From Antrihabitans cavernicola (lineage in GTDB: Bacteria > Actinomycetota > Actinomycetes > Mycobacteriales > Mycobacteriaceae), in NCBI RefSeq assembly GCF_008297975.1, contig NZ_VLNY01000002.1, forward strand, positions 372,001 to 436,000: 64,000 nt of DNA, read 5' to 3'. The notes under the pieces were generated by a model. The model made no database searches, was not told the origin of the DNA, and saw only the letters and a list, made by a program, of their open reading frames with translations. Shown here piece after piece: positions 16,393 to 24,783 of the stretch. A program made the translations under genes and the position numbers. Position 1 is the first letter of the stretch. Each line of letters begins with the position of its first letter.

Positions 16393-16849
16393 GGTGCCCC
16401 AAGGTCTGCAGACCGAGTTCTCCGGTCCCGACGTCAGCCCCGGCATGCTGCTGTGGCAGGTGACGAACAAATGGCAGGCGGCACAGCGGGCCGCTCTCGC
16501 GCCGGTCGGCCTCACCCACGTGCAATTCGTCCTGCTGGCGGCGTTGACCTGGCAGTCCGGCAAGGGTGCAGTGATCACACAGCGCGAACTCGCCGACCAC
16601 GCGGCAACGGATCCGATGATGACGTCGCAGGTCTTGCGGACCCTGCAGGAAAAGAAGTTGGTGGAGCGGGCCGCACATCCCACCGACGGTCGAGCCAAAG
16701 CGATCCGGCCGACCGAGGCGGGCGCCGCGTTGGCGAACAAGGCGAACGCAATCGTCGAGGAGTGCGACCGTTCCTTCTTCGGCACACTGGGCGACGACGT
16801 ATCGGTGCTGGTCACTTCGCTGCGCACCCTGCGAGACGGCGCCCGCTAG
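16385..16849 (+). CDS. MarR-family transcriptional regulator
   Basis: 154-residue winged-helix protein. The MarR DNA-binding core is visible as VITQRELADHAATDPMMTSQVLRTLQEKKLVERAAHPTDGRAKAIRPTEAG, with flanking dimerisation helices. It is the third gene of the SRPBCC-EVE-MarR row and probably controls the row through the ATACTAA repeats at 15533-15552. GTG at 16385 gives an 8-base overlap with the EVE gene, and GTG at 16394 is an alternative. uvrD2 begins 15 bases downstream, so this row may lead into it. Confidence 0.9.
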   Translation: MARVPQGLQTEFSGPDVSPGMLLWQVTNKWQAAQRAALAPVGLTHVQFVLLAALTWQSGKGAVITQRELADHAATDPMMTSQVLRTLQEKKLVERAAHPTDGRAKAIRPTEAGAALANKANAIVEECDRSFFGTLGDDVSVLVTSLRTLRDGAR

Positions 16850-16864
16850 AACCGACCTACGCGA

Positions 16865-19018
16865 GTGTCGGACGGCGCTGACATGATGGACGCCATGCCA
16901 TCGGACGGGTCGGACACCGGATCGGCCACCGGTCTCGATCCCGAGCAGACCGCGGCGGTCCTCGCGCCACGCGGACCCGTATGCGTTCTCGCCGGCGCGG
17001 GCACCGGCAAGACGCGCACCATCACCCATCGCATCGCGCACCTCATCACCACCGGTCACGTCTCGGCCGGGCAGGTGCTCGCGGTGACCTTCACGGCGCG
17101 AGCAGCGGGAGAGATGCGCGGCAGGCTCCGAGCGTTGGGCGTCGGGGGAGCGGCAAACCAGGTGCAGGCGCGCACGTTCCACGCGGCAGCCCTGCGTCAG
17201 CTGCGTTACTTCTGGCCGCAGGTGGTCGGCGATGTCGGCTGGCAGCTGCTGGATCGCAAGTTTGCGATCGTCGGCCAATCCGCAAGCCGCGTAGGGCTTT
17301 CCACAGCAACGGACAGCATTCGCGACCTCGCGAGCGAAATCGAGTGGGCCAAGGCGTCGTTGATCGCGCCCGAGGACTACCCGAATGCGGTGCAGCGCCT
17401 GCGCCGTGAGACGCCGGTCGACGCGGCCAAGGTTGCGGCGGTCTACGCCGGATACGAGTCGATCAAGGTCGGCGGTGACACCATGCTGCTCGACTTCGAC
17501 GACCTGCTGTTGCACACGGCAGGCGCTCTCGAAGCGAATCAAGCTGTCGCGGAAGAGTTTCGCGATCGCTACCGCTCATTCGTGGTCGACGAATACCAGG
17601 ACGTCACGCCACTGCAGCAACGGGTACTCGACGCGTGGCTGGGCGAGCGGGACGACCTCACGGTGGTCGGCGATGCCAACCAGACCATCTACTCGTTCAC
17701 CGGTGCCACACCGAAATACCTACTCGACTTCTCACGTCGATTCCCCGACGCCACCGTCGTACGGCTGGAACGCGACTATCGCTCGACGCCGGAAGTGGTG
17801 TCGCTGGCGAATCGGGTGATCGGCGCGGCCCGCGGTCGAATCGCGGGAACACGCCTGCAATTGATCGGTCAGCGGCCACCCGGTGTGGAGCCGACATTCG
17901 TCGAATACGACGACGAGCCTGCCGAGGCCGCCGGTGTCGCGCGCACGATCAAGCGGCTGATCGGCAAGGGTGTGCCGCCGTCGGAGATCGCAGTGCTCTA
18001 CCGCATCAACGCGCAATCCGAGGTGCACGAGCAGGCGTTGACGCAACTCGACATTCCGTATCAGGTGCGCGGCGGCGAAGGGTTCTTCACAAGGCAGGAA
18101 GTTCGGCAGTCGGTGCAGGCGCTACGCCAGGCGGCTGGCCGCGACGATCTTCCGGAGAACGTGATCGGCGCCGATCTGGTGTCCCTGGTCAAGGCGGTGC
18201 TCGCACCGCTCGGTCTCACGGCAGCCGAGCCGTCCGGCACGCAGGCGCGGGAGCGGTGGTCGTCGCTGGTCGCTCTGGTCTCGCTCACCGAGGAGCTGAT
18301 CGAACACGACGACGCGTTGGACCTCGATGGACTGCTGCGGGAGCTGACCGCTCGCGCCGAGGCCAGGCACCCACCCGTCGTGCAGGGCGTCACCCTCACG
18401 TCGCTGCACGCGGCGAAGGGCCTCGAATGGGACGCCGTGTTCCTGGTGGGACTGTGCGACGGAACACTTCCCATCGCGCACGTGCTCGGCGACGGCGGTG
18501 CGGGGACAGACGAAGCCGCCGTCGAGGAAGAGCGCAGGCTGCTCTATGTCGGTGTCACCCGTGCGCGCGAGCATCTGGAGTTGTCGTGGGCGCAGGCTCG
18601 CAACGAGGGCGGCCGCAAATCACGTCGTCGTAGCCGGTTCCTGATCGGGATGATTCCCGACGATTCACCTGCGTCGCGAATTGCTGCGCCCGCGCCGCAG
18701 AAGAAGCGGCCACGGTGCCGCGTGTGCGGAAAACCGCTGATCGGGACCACCGCCACCATGCTGGGCCGCTGCGACGTGTGCCCGTCGAACGTGGACATCG
18801 AACTGCTGGATGCCCTGAAGTCCTGGCGCCTCGACAAGTCCCGCGAACTGAACGTGCCTGCGTTCGTGGTGTTCAGCGACAACACGCTCACCGCGATCGC
18901 GGAACAGCATCCGCAGGACGACCGCGCGTTGGTCGCAATACCGGGAATCGGCGCCAAGAAGTTGGAACGGTTCGGCGCAGATGTGATCGATGTCGTCAAA
19001 ACCGCAGGTCAAAAATAG
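16865..19018 (+). CDS. uvrD2: ATP-dependent DNA helicase UvrD2
   Basis: 717-residue SF1A helicase. Walker A reads GAGTGKT, with [10 protein letters not shown], Walker [21 protein letters not shown] and [13 protein letters not shown] behind it. The C-terminus carries the features that distinguish UvrD2 from UvrD1: a four-cysteine zinc-like module (CRVCGKPL ... GRCDVC) and an HRDC domain ([27 protein letters not shown]). It unwinds 3'-tailed duplexes, and the mycobacterial homologue is essential. Start choices are GTG 16865, ATG 16883 or ATG 16895; the first is given. The last codons overlap the whiB7 promoter element. Confidence 0.94.
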   Translation: MSDGADMMDAMPSDGSDTGSATGLDPEQTAAVLAPRGPVCVLAGAGTGKTRTITHRIAHLITTGHVSAGQVLAVTFTARAAGEMRGRLRALGVGGAANQVQARTFHAAALRQLRYFWPQVVGDVGWQLLDRKFAIVGQSASRVGLSTATDSIRDLASEIEWAKASLIAPEDYPNAVQRLRRETPVDAAKVAAVYAGYESIKVGGDTMLLDFDDLLLHTAGALEANQAVAEEFRDRYRSFVVDEYQDVTPLQQRVLDAWLGERDDLTVVGDANQTIYSFTGATPKYLLDFSRRFPDATVVRLERDYRSTPEVVSLANRVIGAARGRIAGTRLQLIGQRPPGVEPTFVEYDDEPAEAAGVARTIKRLIGKGVPPSEIAVLYRINAQSEVHEQALTQLDIPYQVRGGEGFFTRQEVRQSVQALRQAAGRDDLPENVIGADLVSLVKAVLAPLGLTAAEPSGTQARERWSSLVALVSLTEELIEHDDALDLDGLLRELTARAEARHPPVVQGVTLTSLHAAKGLEWDAVFLVGLCDGTLPIAHVLGDGGAGTDEAAVEEERRLLYVGVTRAREHLELSWAQARNEGGRKSRRRSRFLIGMIPDDSPASRIAAPAPQKKRPRCRVCGKPLIGTTATMLGRCDVCPSNVDIELLDALKSWRLDKSRELNVPAFVVFSDNTLTAIAEQHPQDDRALVAIPGIGAKKLERFGADVIDVVKTAGQK

Positions 19019-19048
19019 GTTGTCGATCTTGGATCGGTTGCCTACTGT
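19011..19048 (+). promoter_or_regulatory. WhiB7-type autoregulated promoter of whiB7
   Basis: An A/T run (AAAAAT, 19011-19016) lies directly before a -35 box TTGTCG (19020-19025). After a 17-base spacer comes the -10 box TACTGT (19043-19048). An AT-rich stretch just upstream of -35 is the known recognition feature of WhiB7 bound to the primary sigma factor. The A/T run overlaps the uvrD2 stop codon. Transcription should begin near 19055, giving a leader of about 440 bases. Confidence 0.75.
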
Positions 19049-19121
19049 ATTGAGTACGCACTGGGGAAGCCTATGTTCGTATGTCATATTGGAAACGACT
19101 CGGAAGGGAGGTAGCGAGAAA

Positions 19122-19349
19122 ATGAAGATCGACAAGATTGGAAACATTGCCATGAGCGCTAAAACCGCAATGACGCCTGTTTCGCTCGCCTCCCAATGGA
19201 CTGCTGGCTCTGTATCCGCAGCACTCCTCGCACCCGGGATGGATTGGCGACCGGCAGCAGGAAACGAGAACGTCCTGCACGCGTTCCGCGTACGCAATGC
19301 ATCCAGCGCATCCGTGATCGGGAGCAACCTCCGAAGACGCCTTCGGTAA
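19122..19349 (+). CDS. Upstream ORF (leader peptide) of whiB7
   Basis: 75-codon ORF in the whiB7 leader. It starts MKIDKIGNIAMSAKTAMTPV after a strong GGGAGG ribosome site (19106-19111) and ends SNLRRRLR, 16 bases before the terminator hairpin. Leader ORFs upstream of whiB7 are known in mycobacteria and related genera, where stalled or failed translation of the leader prevents termination. The codons just before the stop are Leu/Arg-rich, so slow translation there could be the sensed event. The peptide itself is probably not a functional protein. Confidence 0.7.
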   Translation: MKIDKIGNIAMSAKTAMTPVSLASQWTAGSVSAALLAPGMDWRPAAGNENVLHAFRVRNASSASVIGSNLRRRLR

Positions 19350-19356
19350 CAGCTCC
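19321..19356 (+). promoter_or_regulatory. Hairpin at the end of the whiB7 leader ORF
   Basis: GGAGC (19321-19325) pairs with GCTCC (19352-19356). Inside it CCGAAG (19331-19336) pairs with CTTCGG (19341-19346) around a 4-base loop. The structure spans the last codons and the stop of the leader ORF, so a ribosome there would unfold it. It lies 9 bases before the terminator. A regulatory role in attenuation is inferred. Confidence 0.5.
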
Positions 19357-19365
19357 AGACTTCTT

Positions 19366-19403
19366 GGCCACGGATCGCAATCGCGAACCGTGGCCATTTT
19401 TTT
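19366..19403 (+). terminator. Intrinsic terminator in the whiB7 leader (attenuator)
   Basis: GGCCACGG (19366-19373) pairs perfectly with CCGTGGCC (19388-19395). The loop pairs further (TCGC/GCGA), and seven T residues follow (19397-19403). This canonical terminator precedes the whiB7 start by 91 bases, so it would stop transcription before the gene unless relieved. It matches the attenuation arrangement described for whiB7 in other actinobacteria. Confidence 0.85.
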
Positions 19404-19494
19404 GGAACAGATCAGCTCCAAGACTCCGGCACCGGTTCGCAGAAGAAATCCAACGCACGATCAAGAACCGTCGCACGAGAGCAAGGAGAACGAC

Positions 19495-19824
19495 GTGTCT
19501 ACCGCGACTATCCGGACGACATGCCTAGCCCAGGTCGAAAGCCGCACCGCCACAAGCGGATTCGAGGCAGCACCTGTGGGGACGATGTCCGCGGTGCGCG
19601 AACTGCCGTGCAGGGTGGACGATCCCGATCTGTGGTTCGCCGAAAACCCCACTCAACTGGAGCAGGCCAAAACGCTCTGCGCCAGCTGCCCGATCCGTAA
19701 GCGGTGCCTATCGGCAGCGCTCGATCGCGCGGAGCCGTGGGGTGTGTGGGGCGGCGAGATCTTCGAACAAGGCATCGTCATAGCCCGCAAGCGCCCGCGT
19801 GGCCGGCCCCGCAAGATTGCATAG
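19495..19824 (+). CDS. whiB7: WhiB7 antibiotic-resistance transcription activator
   Basis: 109-residue WhiB protein. Four cysteines (LPCRVDD, LCASCPIRKRC) hold the iron-sulfur cluster. The GVWGGE beta-turn binds region 4 of the primary sigma factor, and the C-terminal AT-hook RGRPRK, specific to WhiB7, contacts AT-rich DNA next to -35. It activates intrinsic resistance genes after ribosome-targeting antibiotics. GTG at 19495 is chosen because AAGGAG lies upstream at the right spacing and the family starts near here; an ATG at 19390 lies inside the terminator. The gene is governed by the promoter, leader ORF and terminator above. Confidence 0.95.
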   Translation: MSTATIRTTCLAQVESRTATSGFEAAPVGTMSAVRELPCRVDDPDLWFAENPTQLEQAKTLCASCPIRKRCLSAALDRAEPWGVWGGEIFEQGIVIARKRPRGRPRKIA

Positions 19825-19845
19825 CCGTCCATGACCCGAAATGGG

Positions 19846-19878
19846 CGCGTTCCCCGGCCGATACGGCCGGGGAACGCG
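19846..19878. terminator. Long hairpin between convergent whiB7 and ABC1 kinase genes
   Basis: A perfect 15-base stem (19846-19860 with 19864-19878), very G+C-rich, has a 3-base loop ATA. It lies 21 bases after the whiB7 stop and 1 base before the end of the ABC1 kinase gene on the other strand. There is no T-run, so it would be a non-canonical, two-way terminator of the type common in high-G+C actinobacteria. Confidence 0.7.
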
Positions 19879-21192
19879 TCAGTCCTCGTCGAAGCCGGGT
19901 AGCGACTCCGACAGGATCCGCATGTAGGGCGCTTCGGCGTCGAGCTGCGCACAGATTCCCACCGAGCCCAGCAGCACTCGGAAGATCATCAGGTACTCGG
20001 GAGGCAGGTTCAGTGCACGGGCAGTGCGGAACTGGGCACTGTTGAAATCTGCGGCCGAACCGACCGCGCGCTGCATCCACGTACGGGTGAAGTGGAACGA
20101 ATCGGTCTTGATGGGATCGGTGAACGGCCGTAGATAATCGTCGATCTCGTCGTGGGTGACCGTCTTGCCCGGCAGCACGAAGTTGTTGTCGCGCAGCAGC
20201 TGTGTGAGTTCTTCGTAGCGCTCGTCCTTGGACAGCCGAACCATCCTGCCCAGCACGGTCGGCAGCCCATCGGGCATCGGTGCGCAGGCGCCGAAATCGA
20301 TCACGCCGAGCCTGCCGTCGTCGAGCAGCATGAAGTTGCCGGGGTGCGGGTCGCAGTGCAACAGACCGACTCGACTGGGTGCCGAGAAATGAAACTGTGC
20401 GAGCAAAGCGCCGGCCGAATTACGCTCCTCGACGGTGCCGCTGCTGATGATGGCGGACAGCGGTCGCGCCGTCATCCATTCGCTGACAACCACTTTCGGC
20501 GAGCTCGCGACCATTCTCGGAATGACGAACTGCGGGTCGCCGTCGTATTCCTTCGCGAACCGACGCTGATTGTCGGCTTCGATCCGATAGTCGAGTTCTT
20601 CTTCGGTTCGCTCGGTCAGCTCCGCGAGGACCGGCTTGATGTCAGTGCCGGGCATCGCGGCCGCGAACATGTTCGCGAAGCGGGACAGCGTCTTCAGATC
20701 CGCGCGTAGCGCTTCGTCGGCACCCGGATATTGGACCTTCACCGCCACGTCGCGGCCGTCCGACCAGACCGCACGGTGCACCTGGCCGATGCTTGCCGAC
20801 GCCGTCGGAGTGTCGTCGAAGGAGGCGAAACGGTCACGCCACTGGGTGCCCAACTGCTGATCGAGTACGCGGTGCACGGCTTTCGCCGGAAGTGGGGGCG
20901 CTTGGGCCTGCAGCTTGGTCAGCGCCTCGCGGTAGGGCTCCGCGTATTCGTCGGGGATCGCGGCTTCCATCACGCTGAGCGCCTGGCCCAGCTTCATCGC
21001 GCCTCCCTTGAGCTCACCGAGCACGCTGAAGAGCTGCTCGGCGGCGCGATGCTGAAGTTGTGCGTCGATTTCGGCGCGATCCCCGCCTGCGAGTCGCTTG
21101 CCGAAGCCGACCGCCGCCCTTCCTGCCATTCCGAGCGGAATGCTTGCGAGCTTTGCGGTTCGGGTCGATCCTCGACGGGGAATGTCTGGCAC
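19879..21192 (-). CDS. ABC1/AarF (UbiB)-family atypical kinase
   Basis: 437-residue protein-kinase-like protein of the ADCK/UbiB family. The family-specific KxGQ region is ELKGGAMKLGQALSV. The A-rich nucleotide loop is PTASASIGQVHRA, the lysine is in DVAVKVQYPG, and the catalytic segment is LLHCDPHPGNFMLLDDGRLGVIDFGA. Such proteins bind ATP and act in lipid or quinone metabolism. The start is GTG at 21192 (reading MPDIPRRGSTRTAKLASIPLG), since the frame upstream belongs to another gene's shadow. The homologue beside whiB7 in M. tuberculosis is, from memory, Rv3197. Confidence 0.9.
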   Translation of the reverse strand: MPDIPRRGSTRTAKLASIPLGMAGRAAVGFGKRLAGGDRAEIDAQLQHRAAEQLFSVLGELKGGAMKLGQALSVMEAAIPDEYAEPYREALTKLQAQAPPLPAKAVHRVLDQQLGTQWRDRFASFDDTPTASASIGQVHRAVWSDGRDVAVKVQYPGADEALRADLKTLSRFANMFAAAMPGTDIKPVLAELTERTEEELDYRIEADNQRRFAKEYDGDPQFVIPRMVASSPKVVVSEWMTARPLSAIISSGTVEERNSAGALLAQFHFSAPSRVGLLHCDPHPGNFMLLDDGRLGVIDFGACAPMPDGLPTVLGRMVRLSKDERYEELTQLLRDNNFVLPGKTVTHDEIDDYLRPFTDPIKTDSFHFTRTWMQRAVGSAADFNSAQFRTARALNLPPEYLMIFRVLLGSVGICAQLDAEAPYMRILSESLPGFDED

Positions 21193-21224
21193 ATGCCCAT
21201 CATGTACGACGATGATGTGTGCGG

Positions 21225-22100
21225 CTAGCTGCCGACCGTTTGCCAGCAGTCGCACAGTGGATGCCGCGACCACATTCGTGTGCTCATCCGATGTGTCTCG
21301 AGGTCCAGCTCGAGCGTGGCGTCGAGACTTGCCGGAGCTCGTCGCGGCGGCCCGGAAAGCACGATGTCGAGCTGTCCGAGCGCCACGGCTGTGGTAGCCA
21401 TCACCGCTGCAGGCGTTGCTCGACCGACCCTGCCGAGCATCTGGGCGGCCATGTGCGGCCATTCGTCGTCGTAGTCGCAACGGGTCAGGTCGGCGCAGCG
21501 GAGGCAGCTGGTGTGGCCCGGAACCACCATCGGCCCGACGATGCCCTTGCCGTCGCGGATTCGAACTTGAAGATGCGGAATGCGCGCCGCAACCAAGTCG
21601 GTCACCAGTCGGGGATCGGCGACCATGTCGTCGGCGAGGACGACGAAATCGACGCGCCACTTGCTGATGTCGAGTTCGATGCCGATAGATCCGGAGCGGG
21701 AGATACGTAGCCCGCTTCGACCGAGGCCGACGGCAATCGCGTCCGACAGCGGCCCGCGGCCGTGGATCCGAACCGATCGTGAAGTGGTCTCCGGCGTGGG
21801 ATCGATCGAGGTCAACAGTCCTGCGTCGCTCAGTTCGGCCAACATCGCCGACATGTCCGCGGGTGTGACGCCGTACTCGCACGCTCGCCAGACCACCTGC
21901 GGCCGTGAGTGTTTGCCATCCAGCATGCGAAGTACTGCGACAACCGTGTCTGCCGCGACGCCCTCCGGTGGCGTCAGCAACAGGGCGGATTCGGGATCCC
22001 AGCCGAGCTGAACTGAGCCGTTGCGGCGAACCAGCACAGTGACATTCGGATCGAGTTCCAGGCCGGGTTGTCGTCGAAGGCTCGGCGTCGTTGACGTCAT
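21225..22100 (-). CDS. ThiF/TOMM cyclodehydratase-like protein, function unknown
   Basis: 291-residue protein. The N-terminal third looks like a leader-binding or winged-helix region. The middle contains a ThiF-like segment (SVRIHGRGPLSDAIAVGLGRSGL) with a reduced glycine-rich loop. The C-terminus holds a four-cysteine zinc site in the E1-like arrangement: GHTSCLRCADLTRCDYDDEWP and HPLCDCW. These features resemble the E1-like components of TOMM (azole-peptide) biosynthesis, but no precursor peptide, YcaO or dehydrogenase gene is nearby. It is 32 bases upstream of the ABC1 kinase gene and probably co-transcribed. M. tuberculosis Rv3196 appears equivalent. Confidence 0.75.
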   Translation of the reverse strand: MTSTTPSLRRQPGLELDPNVTVLVRRNGSVQLGWDPESALLLTPPEGVAADTVVAVLRMLDGKHSRPQVVWRACEYGVTPADMSAMLAELSDAGLLTSIDPTPETTSRSVRIHGRGPLSDAIAVGLGRSGLRISRSGSIGIELDISKWRVDFVVLADDMVADPRLVTDLVAARIPHLQVRIRDGKGIVGPMVVPGHTSCLRCADLTRCDYDDEWPHMAAQMLGRVGRATPAAVMATTAVALGQLDIVLSGPPRRAPASLDATLELDLETHRMSTRMWSRHPLCDCWQTVGS

Positions 22101-22248
22101 GGATGGAGTATGCGGTGCAAGTCGAGCGGTGCCCCTCGAAAAGTGCCGACTTATCCACAGGTCACAGAGTTATCCCCAGGCATTTGGCAGCCAATTCGGG
22201 TACTGCACTACTCAGTACGAATGTGGTGTCCGGGATCAGGCTGAGTAC

Positions 22249-22632
22249 ATGATCGCCTCCAGAACAATCCGCAATGCTGCTGCAGTGGTGTTGATCGCCG
22301 CCGCGTCCGCCGTCGCCGCTCCGGCAGTTGCCAACGCGTGGTGGCTGATTCCCTCGCCCTCGTTGTTCTGCGCGACGGGCTATGTGGACCTTTTCGCCGG
22401 AAACGTCATCATCGTCGATCCGACGGTGACGGCCGCGACTCCAAGCAACGTGAACTTTGCTTGGGTCGCCGAAAACGGGAGCGTCGGCCGGAGCGTGATG
22501 GTCCCGACGGCTGGCGAGTTGGTTGCCACGCCCGCCCCGCCTGAGTTGGGCCGGCGAGGGATTCTCAACGGTTGGTACACCACTGGTGCCGGCACCTGCG
22601 CTTTTGCGACTGTGATACTTCCGTTGCCGTAG
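22249..22632 (+). CDS. Small secreted protein, function unknown
   Basis: 127 residues with a clear Sec signal peptide: basic MIASRTIRNAA, hydrophobic AVVLIAAASAVAAPAVA, then a cleavage site after ANA (about residue 30). The mature part is rich in aromatic, valine and proline residues and has two cysteines (SLFCATGY and GAGTCAFA), probably forming one disulfide. I do not recognise the family. It stands alone between the divergent ThiF-like gene and the ICMT-like gene that follows in the same frame after a 57-base gap. Confidence 0.72.
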   Translation: MIASRTIRNAAAVVLIAAASAVAAPAVANAWWLIPSPSLFCATGYVDLFAGNVIIVDPTVTAATPSNVNFAWVAENGSVGRSVMVPTAGELVATPAPPELGRRGILNGWYTTGAGTCAFATVILPLP

Positions 22633-22689
22633 TCGACCCGCGCTGACCCTCGTACTGTTGCAAGGTCTTTTGCCGGGGAGGGAGCACAA

Positions 22690-23283
22690 CTGAGTAGCGG
22701 TCCGCTGTTTGCTGAAAATCCGTTTGCCGGGACAGCGATTGCGATCGCATTCTTGGCTTTCGTGGTTTCGGAATATCGAATCGGTCGTAACCGCCCGTCG
22801 CATGGGGCGGTGGATCGGGACAACGGTAGTGGCCTTGCCGTCGGAGCAGGGTTGGTGCTGGCATATGTGGGCGGTGCGGTGCTGAGTGTGGTCGTAACCA
22901 GCACCGTGATCCGAACCGCCGCTCCGGGCGTGTTCATCTTCGGCATCGTCATTGCCGCCGTCGGCCAAGGATTGCGGTTGCGCTCGGTTCGCGAACTCGG
23001 ACAGTCTTTTACGTTCAAAGTTCATACAGCGACAGATCAGCGTGTGGTGTCGAGTGGGCCGTATCGCCTGATCAGGCATCCGTCCTACACCGGCGCACTT
23101 GTCTGTGCGTTCGGTTTTTCGATCGCTTACACGAATTGGCTTGCGCCCCTGATGGTCGCATTCTTGGCGCTTGGATACTGCGTTCGAATTCCCGCAGAAG
23201 AACGGGCGATGGCAGCTGGTCTAGGGCAGCCATACCTCGACTACATGCGGCGAACCAAGAGACTCGTTCCCTTCGTCTTCTAG
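22690..23283 (+). CDS. Isoprenylcysteine carboxyl methyltransferase-like membrane protein (probable CTG start)
   Basis: Membrane methyltransferase of the ICMT/PEMT group. The C-terminal core SSGPYRLIRHPSYTGALV and IPAEERAMAAGLGQPYLDYM holds the S-adenosylmethionine-binding RHPxYxG and EE motifs, with four to five membrane helices. The only standard in-frame start after the upstream stop is TTG at 22753, which cuts the first helix in half. CTG at 22690 has a GGGAG ribosome site 6 bases upstream and restores the full helix (GTAIAIAFLAFVVSEYR), giving 197 residues. The substrate is unknown: bacteria lack prenylated CaaX proteins, so lipids or small molecules are likely. Confidence 0.78.
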   Translation: MSSGPLFAENPFAGTAIAIAFLAFVVSEYRIGRNRPSHGAVDRDNGSGLAVGAGLVLAYVGGAVLSVVVTSTVIRTAAPGVFIFGIVIAAVGQGLRLRSVRELGQSFTFKVHTATDQRVVSSGPYRLIRHPSYTGALVCAFGFSIAYTNWLAPLMVAFLALGYCVRIPAEERAMAAGLGQPYLDYMRRTKRLVPFVF

Positions 23284-24686
23284 CTCTGCTCGCCCGGCTT
23301 CTCGTCTTTACCGCCGGCCTCGCGCTCCGCTTTTTCACGCCGCTCGGTCTCTTCCAGCTGTGCGATCGGATCGTCGAAAGCTGTTGTGCCGCCGCCGACT
23401 ATGCGATCGATGAAGCCTGCCGGATTGTCGAGATCCGACGAGTCGGGAAGTAGGTCGGGGTGAGCCCAGACGCCGTCACGATCGTCGATGCTTGCGTCGT
23501 CGGTGAGCCTGCGCCAGAGCGTTGCAGCTTCCCGCAGTTTGCGCGGTCGCAGCTCCAGACCCATCAGGGTCGCGAACGTCTGCTCGGCCGGTCCACCGGT
23601 CGCGCGACGACGGTTCAGGGTCTCGCTGAGCGCCGCGACACCCGGCAGGCGTTCGCCCAGCGCGTCGGCAACCACGGTCTGTACCCAGCCCTCGATCAGC
23701 GCGAGCAGTGTCTCGAGCCGTTCGAGCGACTGCTTCTGTTCCGGTGTGGTCTGCGGCTCGAAAGCGCCCTGCTGCAGGATTTCCTCGATCTTCGACGGAT
23801 CGGTGAGGGCGGAGGGGTCGATACCCTGCGCGGCTTCTTCGATCGCCGAGAAGTCCATCTTGATGCCGCGGGCGTAGTCCTCGACATTGCCGAGGACGCG
23901 CTGCCGCAGCCACGGAACATGCTGGTAGAGGCGCTGATGGGCGGCTTCACGGGCCGCGAGAAACACCATGATCTCTTGCTCGGGCTGCTCGAGCCCCTCG
24001 CTGAACTTCGCGATGGCTTCCGGCAGCAGAGCCGCGGTTCCGGTCGGGCCGAGCGGGAGACCGATGTCGGTGGAGGTCAGCACCTCTTTGGCCAGCTGGC
24101 CGAGCGCCTGGCCGAGCTGCGACCCGAAAGCCAGGCCACCCATCTGCCCGAGCATGCCCAGCATCGGGCCCGCCATCTCCTGCGCCTCCGGCGGCAGGCT
24201 CTGACTCCACATGCCGGAGATCTGCTGCGCGACCGGATCGCAGAGCCTGCGCCACGTGTCGATGGTGTTCTCGAGCCAGTCGTTCGGCGTCCACCCGACG
24301 GTCTTCGACGCGCCCGCCGGCAACGTCGTCGCAGCGTCGAGCCACATTTCGGCGAGGTGCGACGCGTCGGTCACGGCGCTGCTGGTGCTCGCGGAGATGG
24401 GGGAGAAGTTGCCCAGCTGCTGGCGGGCGAGCTGCTTGGCGACGTCGTAGTTCACCGGCCCTGCCGATGCGCCACCTGCCGGTACCGTGCCCATGCCGCT
24501 GAGCATCTGCCCGAACTGCGTCAGCATCTGGCCGAGCGCGGCTGGATCGAACCCCTCCATGTTGAAGCCGAACGGCATGGCGGGGTCGGGTCCGCCGGAC
24601 CCGGACGGGCCCGAGCCGGAATCGCGATTCTTGTCGCGGTCCGGATCGTTGTCGGAGTTCGAGAATCCGAAGGGCGTTTCACTCAT
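23280..24686 (-). CDS. DUF2342 zinc-metalloprotease-like protein
   Basis: 468-residue soluble protein of the DUF2342 family, often named zinc-dependent metalloprotease or F420-biosynthesis-associated protein. A Gly/Pro-rich, disordered N-terminus (SETPFGFSNSDNDPDRD...) leads into a mostly helical body. The proposed metal motif reads FLAAREAAHQRLYQHVPWLR: REAAH, not HEXXH, so the first zinc ligand is arginine, and protease activity is doubtful. It is divergent from the PDZ-Lon gene, with 97 bases between starts, as in the Rv3194c-Rv3195 pair of M. tuberculosis. Confidence 0.88.
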   Translation of the reverse strand: MSETPFGFSNSDNDPDRDKNRDSGSGPSGSGGPDPAMPFGFNMEGFDPAALGQMLTQFGQMLSGMGTVPAGGASAGPVNYDVAKQLARQQLGNFSPISASTSSAVTDASHLAEMWLDAATTLPAGASKTVGWTPNDWLENTIDTWRRLCDPVAQQISGMWSQSLPPEAQEMAGPMLGMLGQMGGLAFGSQLGQALGQLAKEVLTSTDIGLPLGPTGTAALLPEAIAKFSEGLEQPEQEIMVFLAAREAAHQRLYQHVPWLRQRVLGNVEDYARGIKMDFSAIEEAAQGIDPSALTDPSKIEEILQQGAFEPQTTPEQKQSLERLETLLALIEGWVQTVVADALGERLPGVAALSETLNRRRATGGPAEQTFATLMGLELRPRKLREAATLWRRLTDDASIDDRDGVWAHPDLLPDSSDLDNPAGFIDRIVGGGTTAFDDPIAQLEETERREKAEREAGGKDEKPGEQS

Positions 24687-24783
24687 TCCTCAACGGTACA
24701 AGGCGGACCATCCCGACGAGCCGATCCTGTTGACGCTGAGGGCGAACAGTGAGTGTCGGCACACGCTCATTACCCTGGGCCAG

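Noticed and set aside
21193..22158. N-terminal extension of the ABC1 kinase to 759 codons
   Set aside because: The extra part is the out-of-frame image of the ThiF-like gene on the same strand; GTG 21192 matches the family start.
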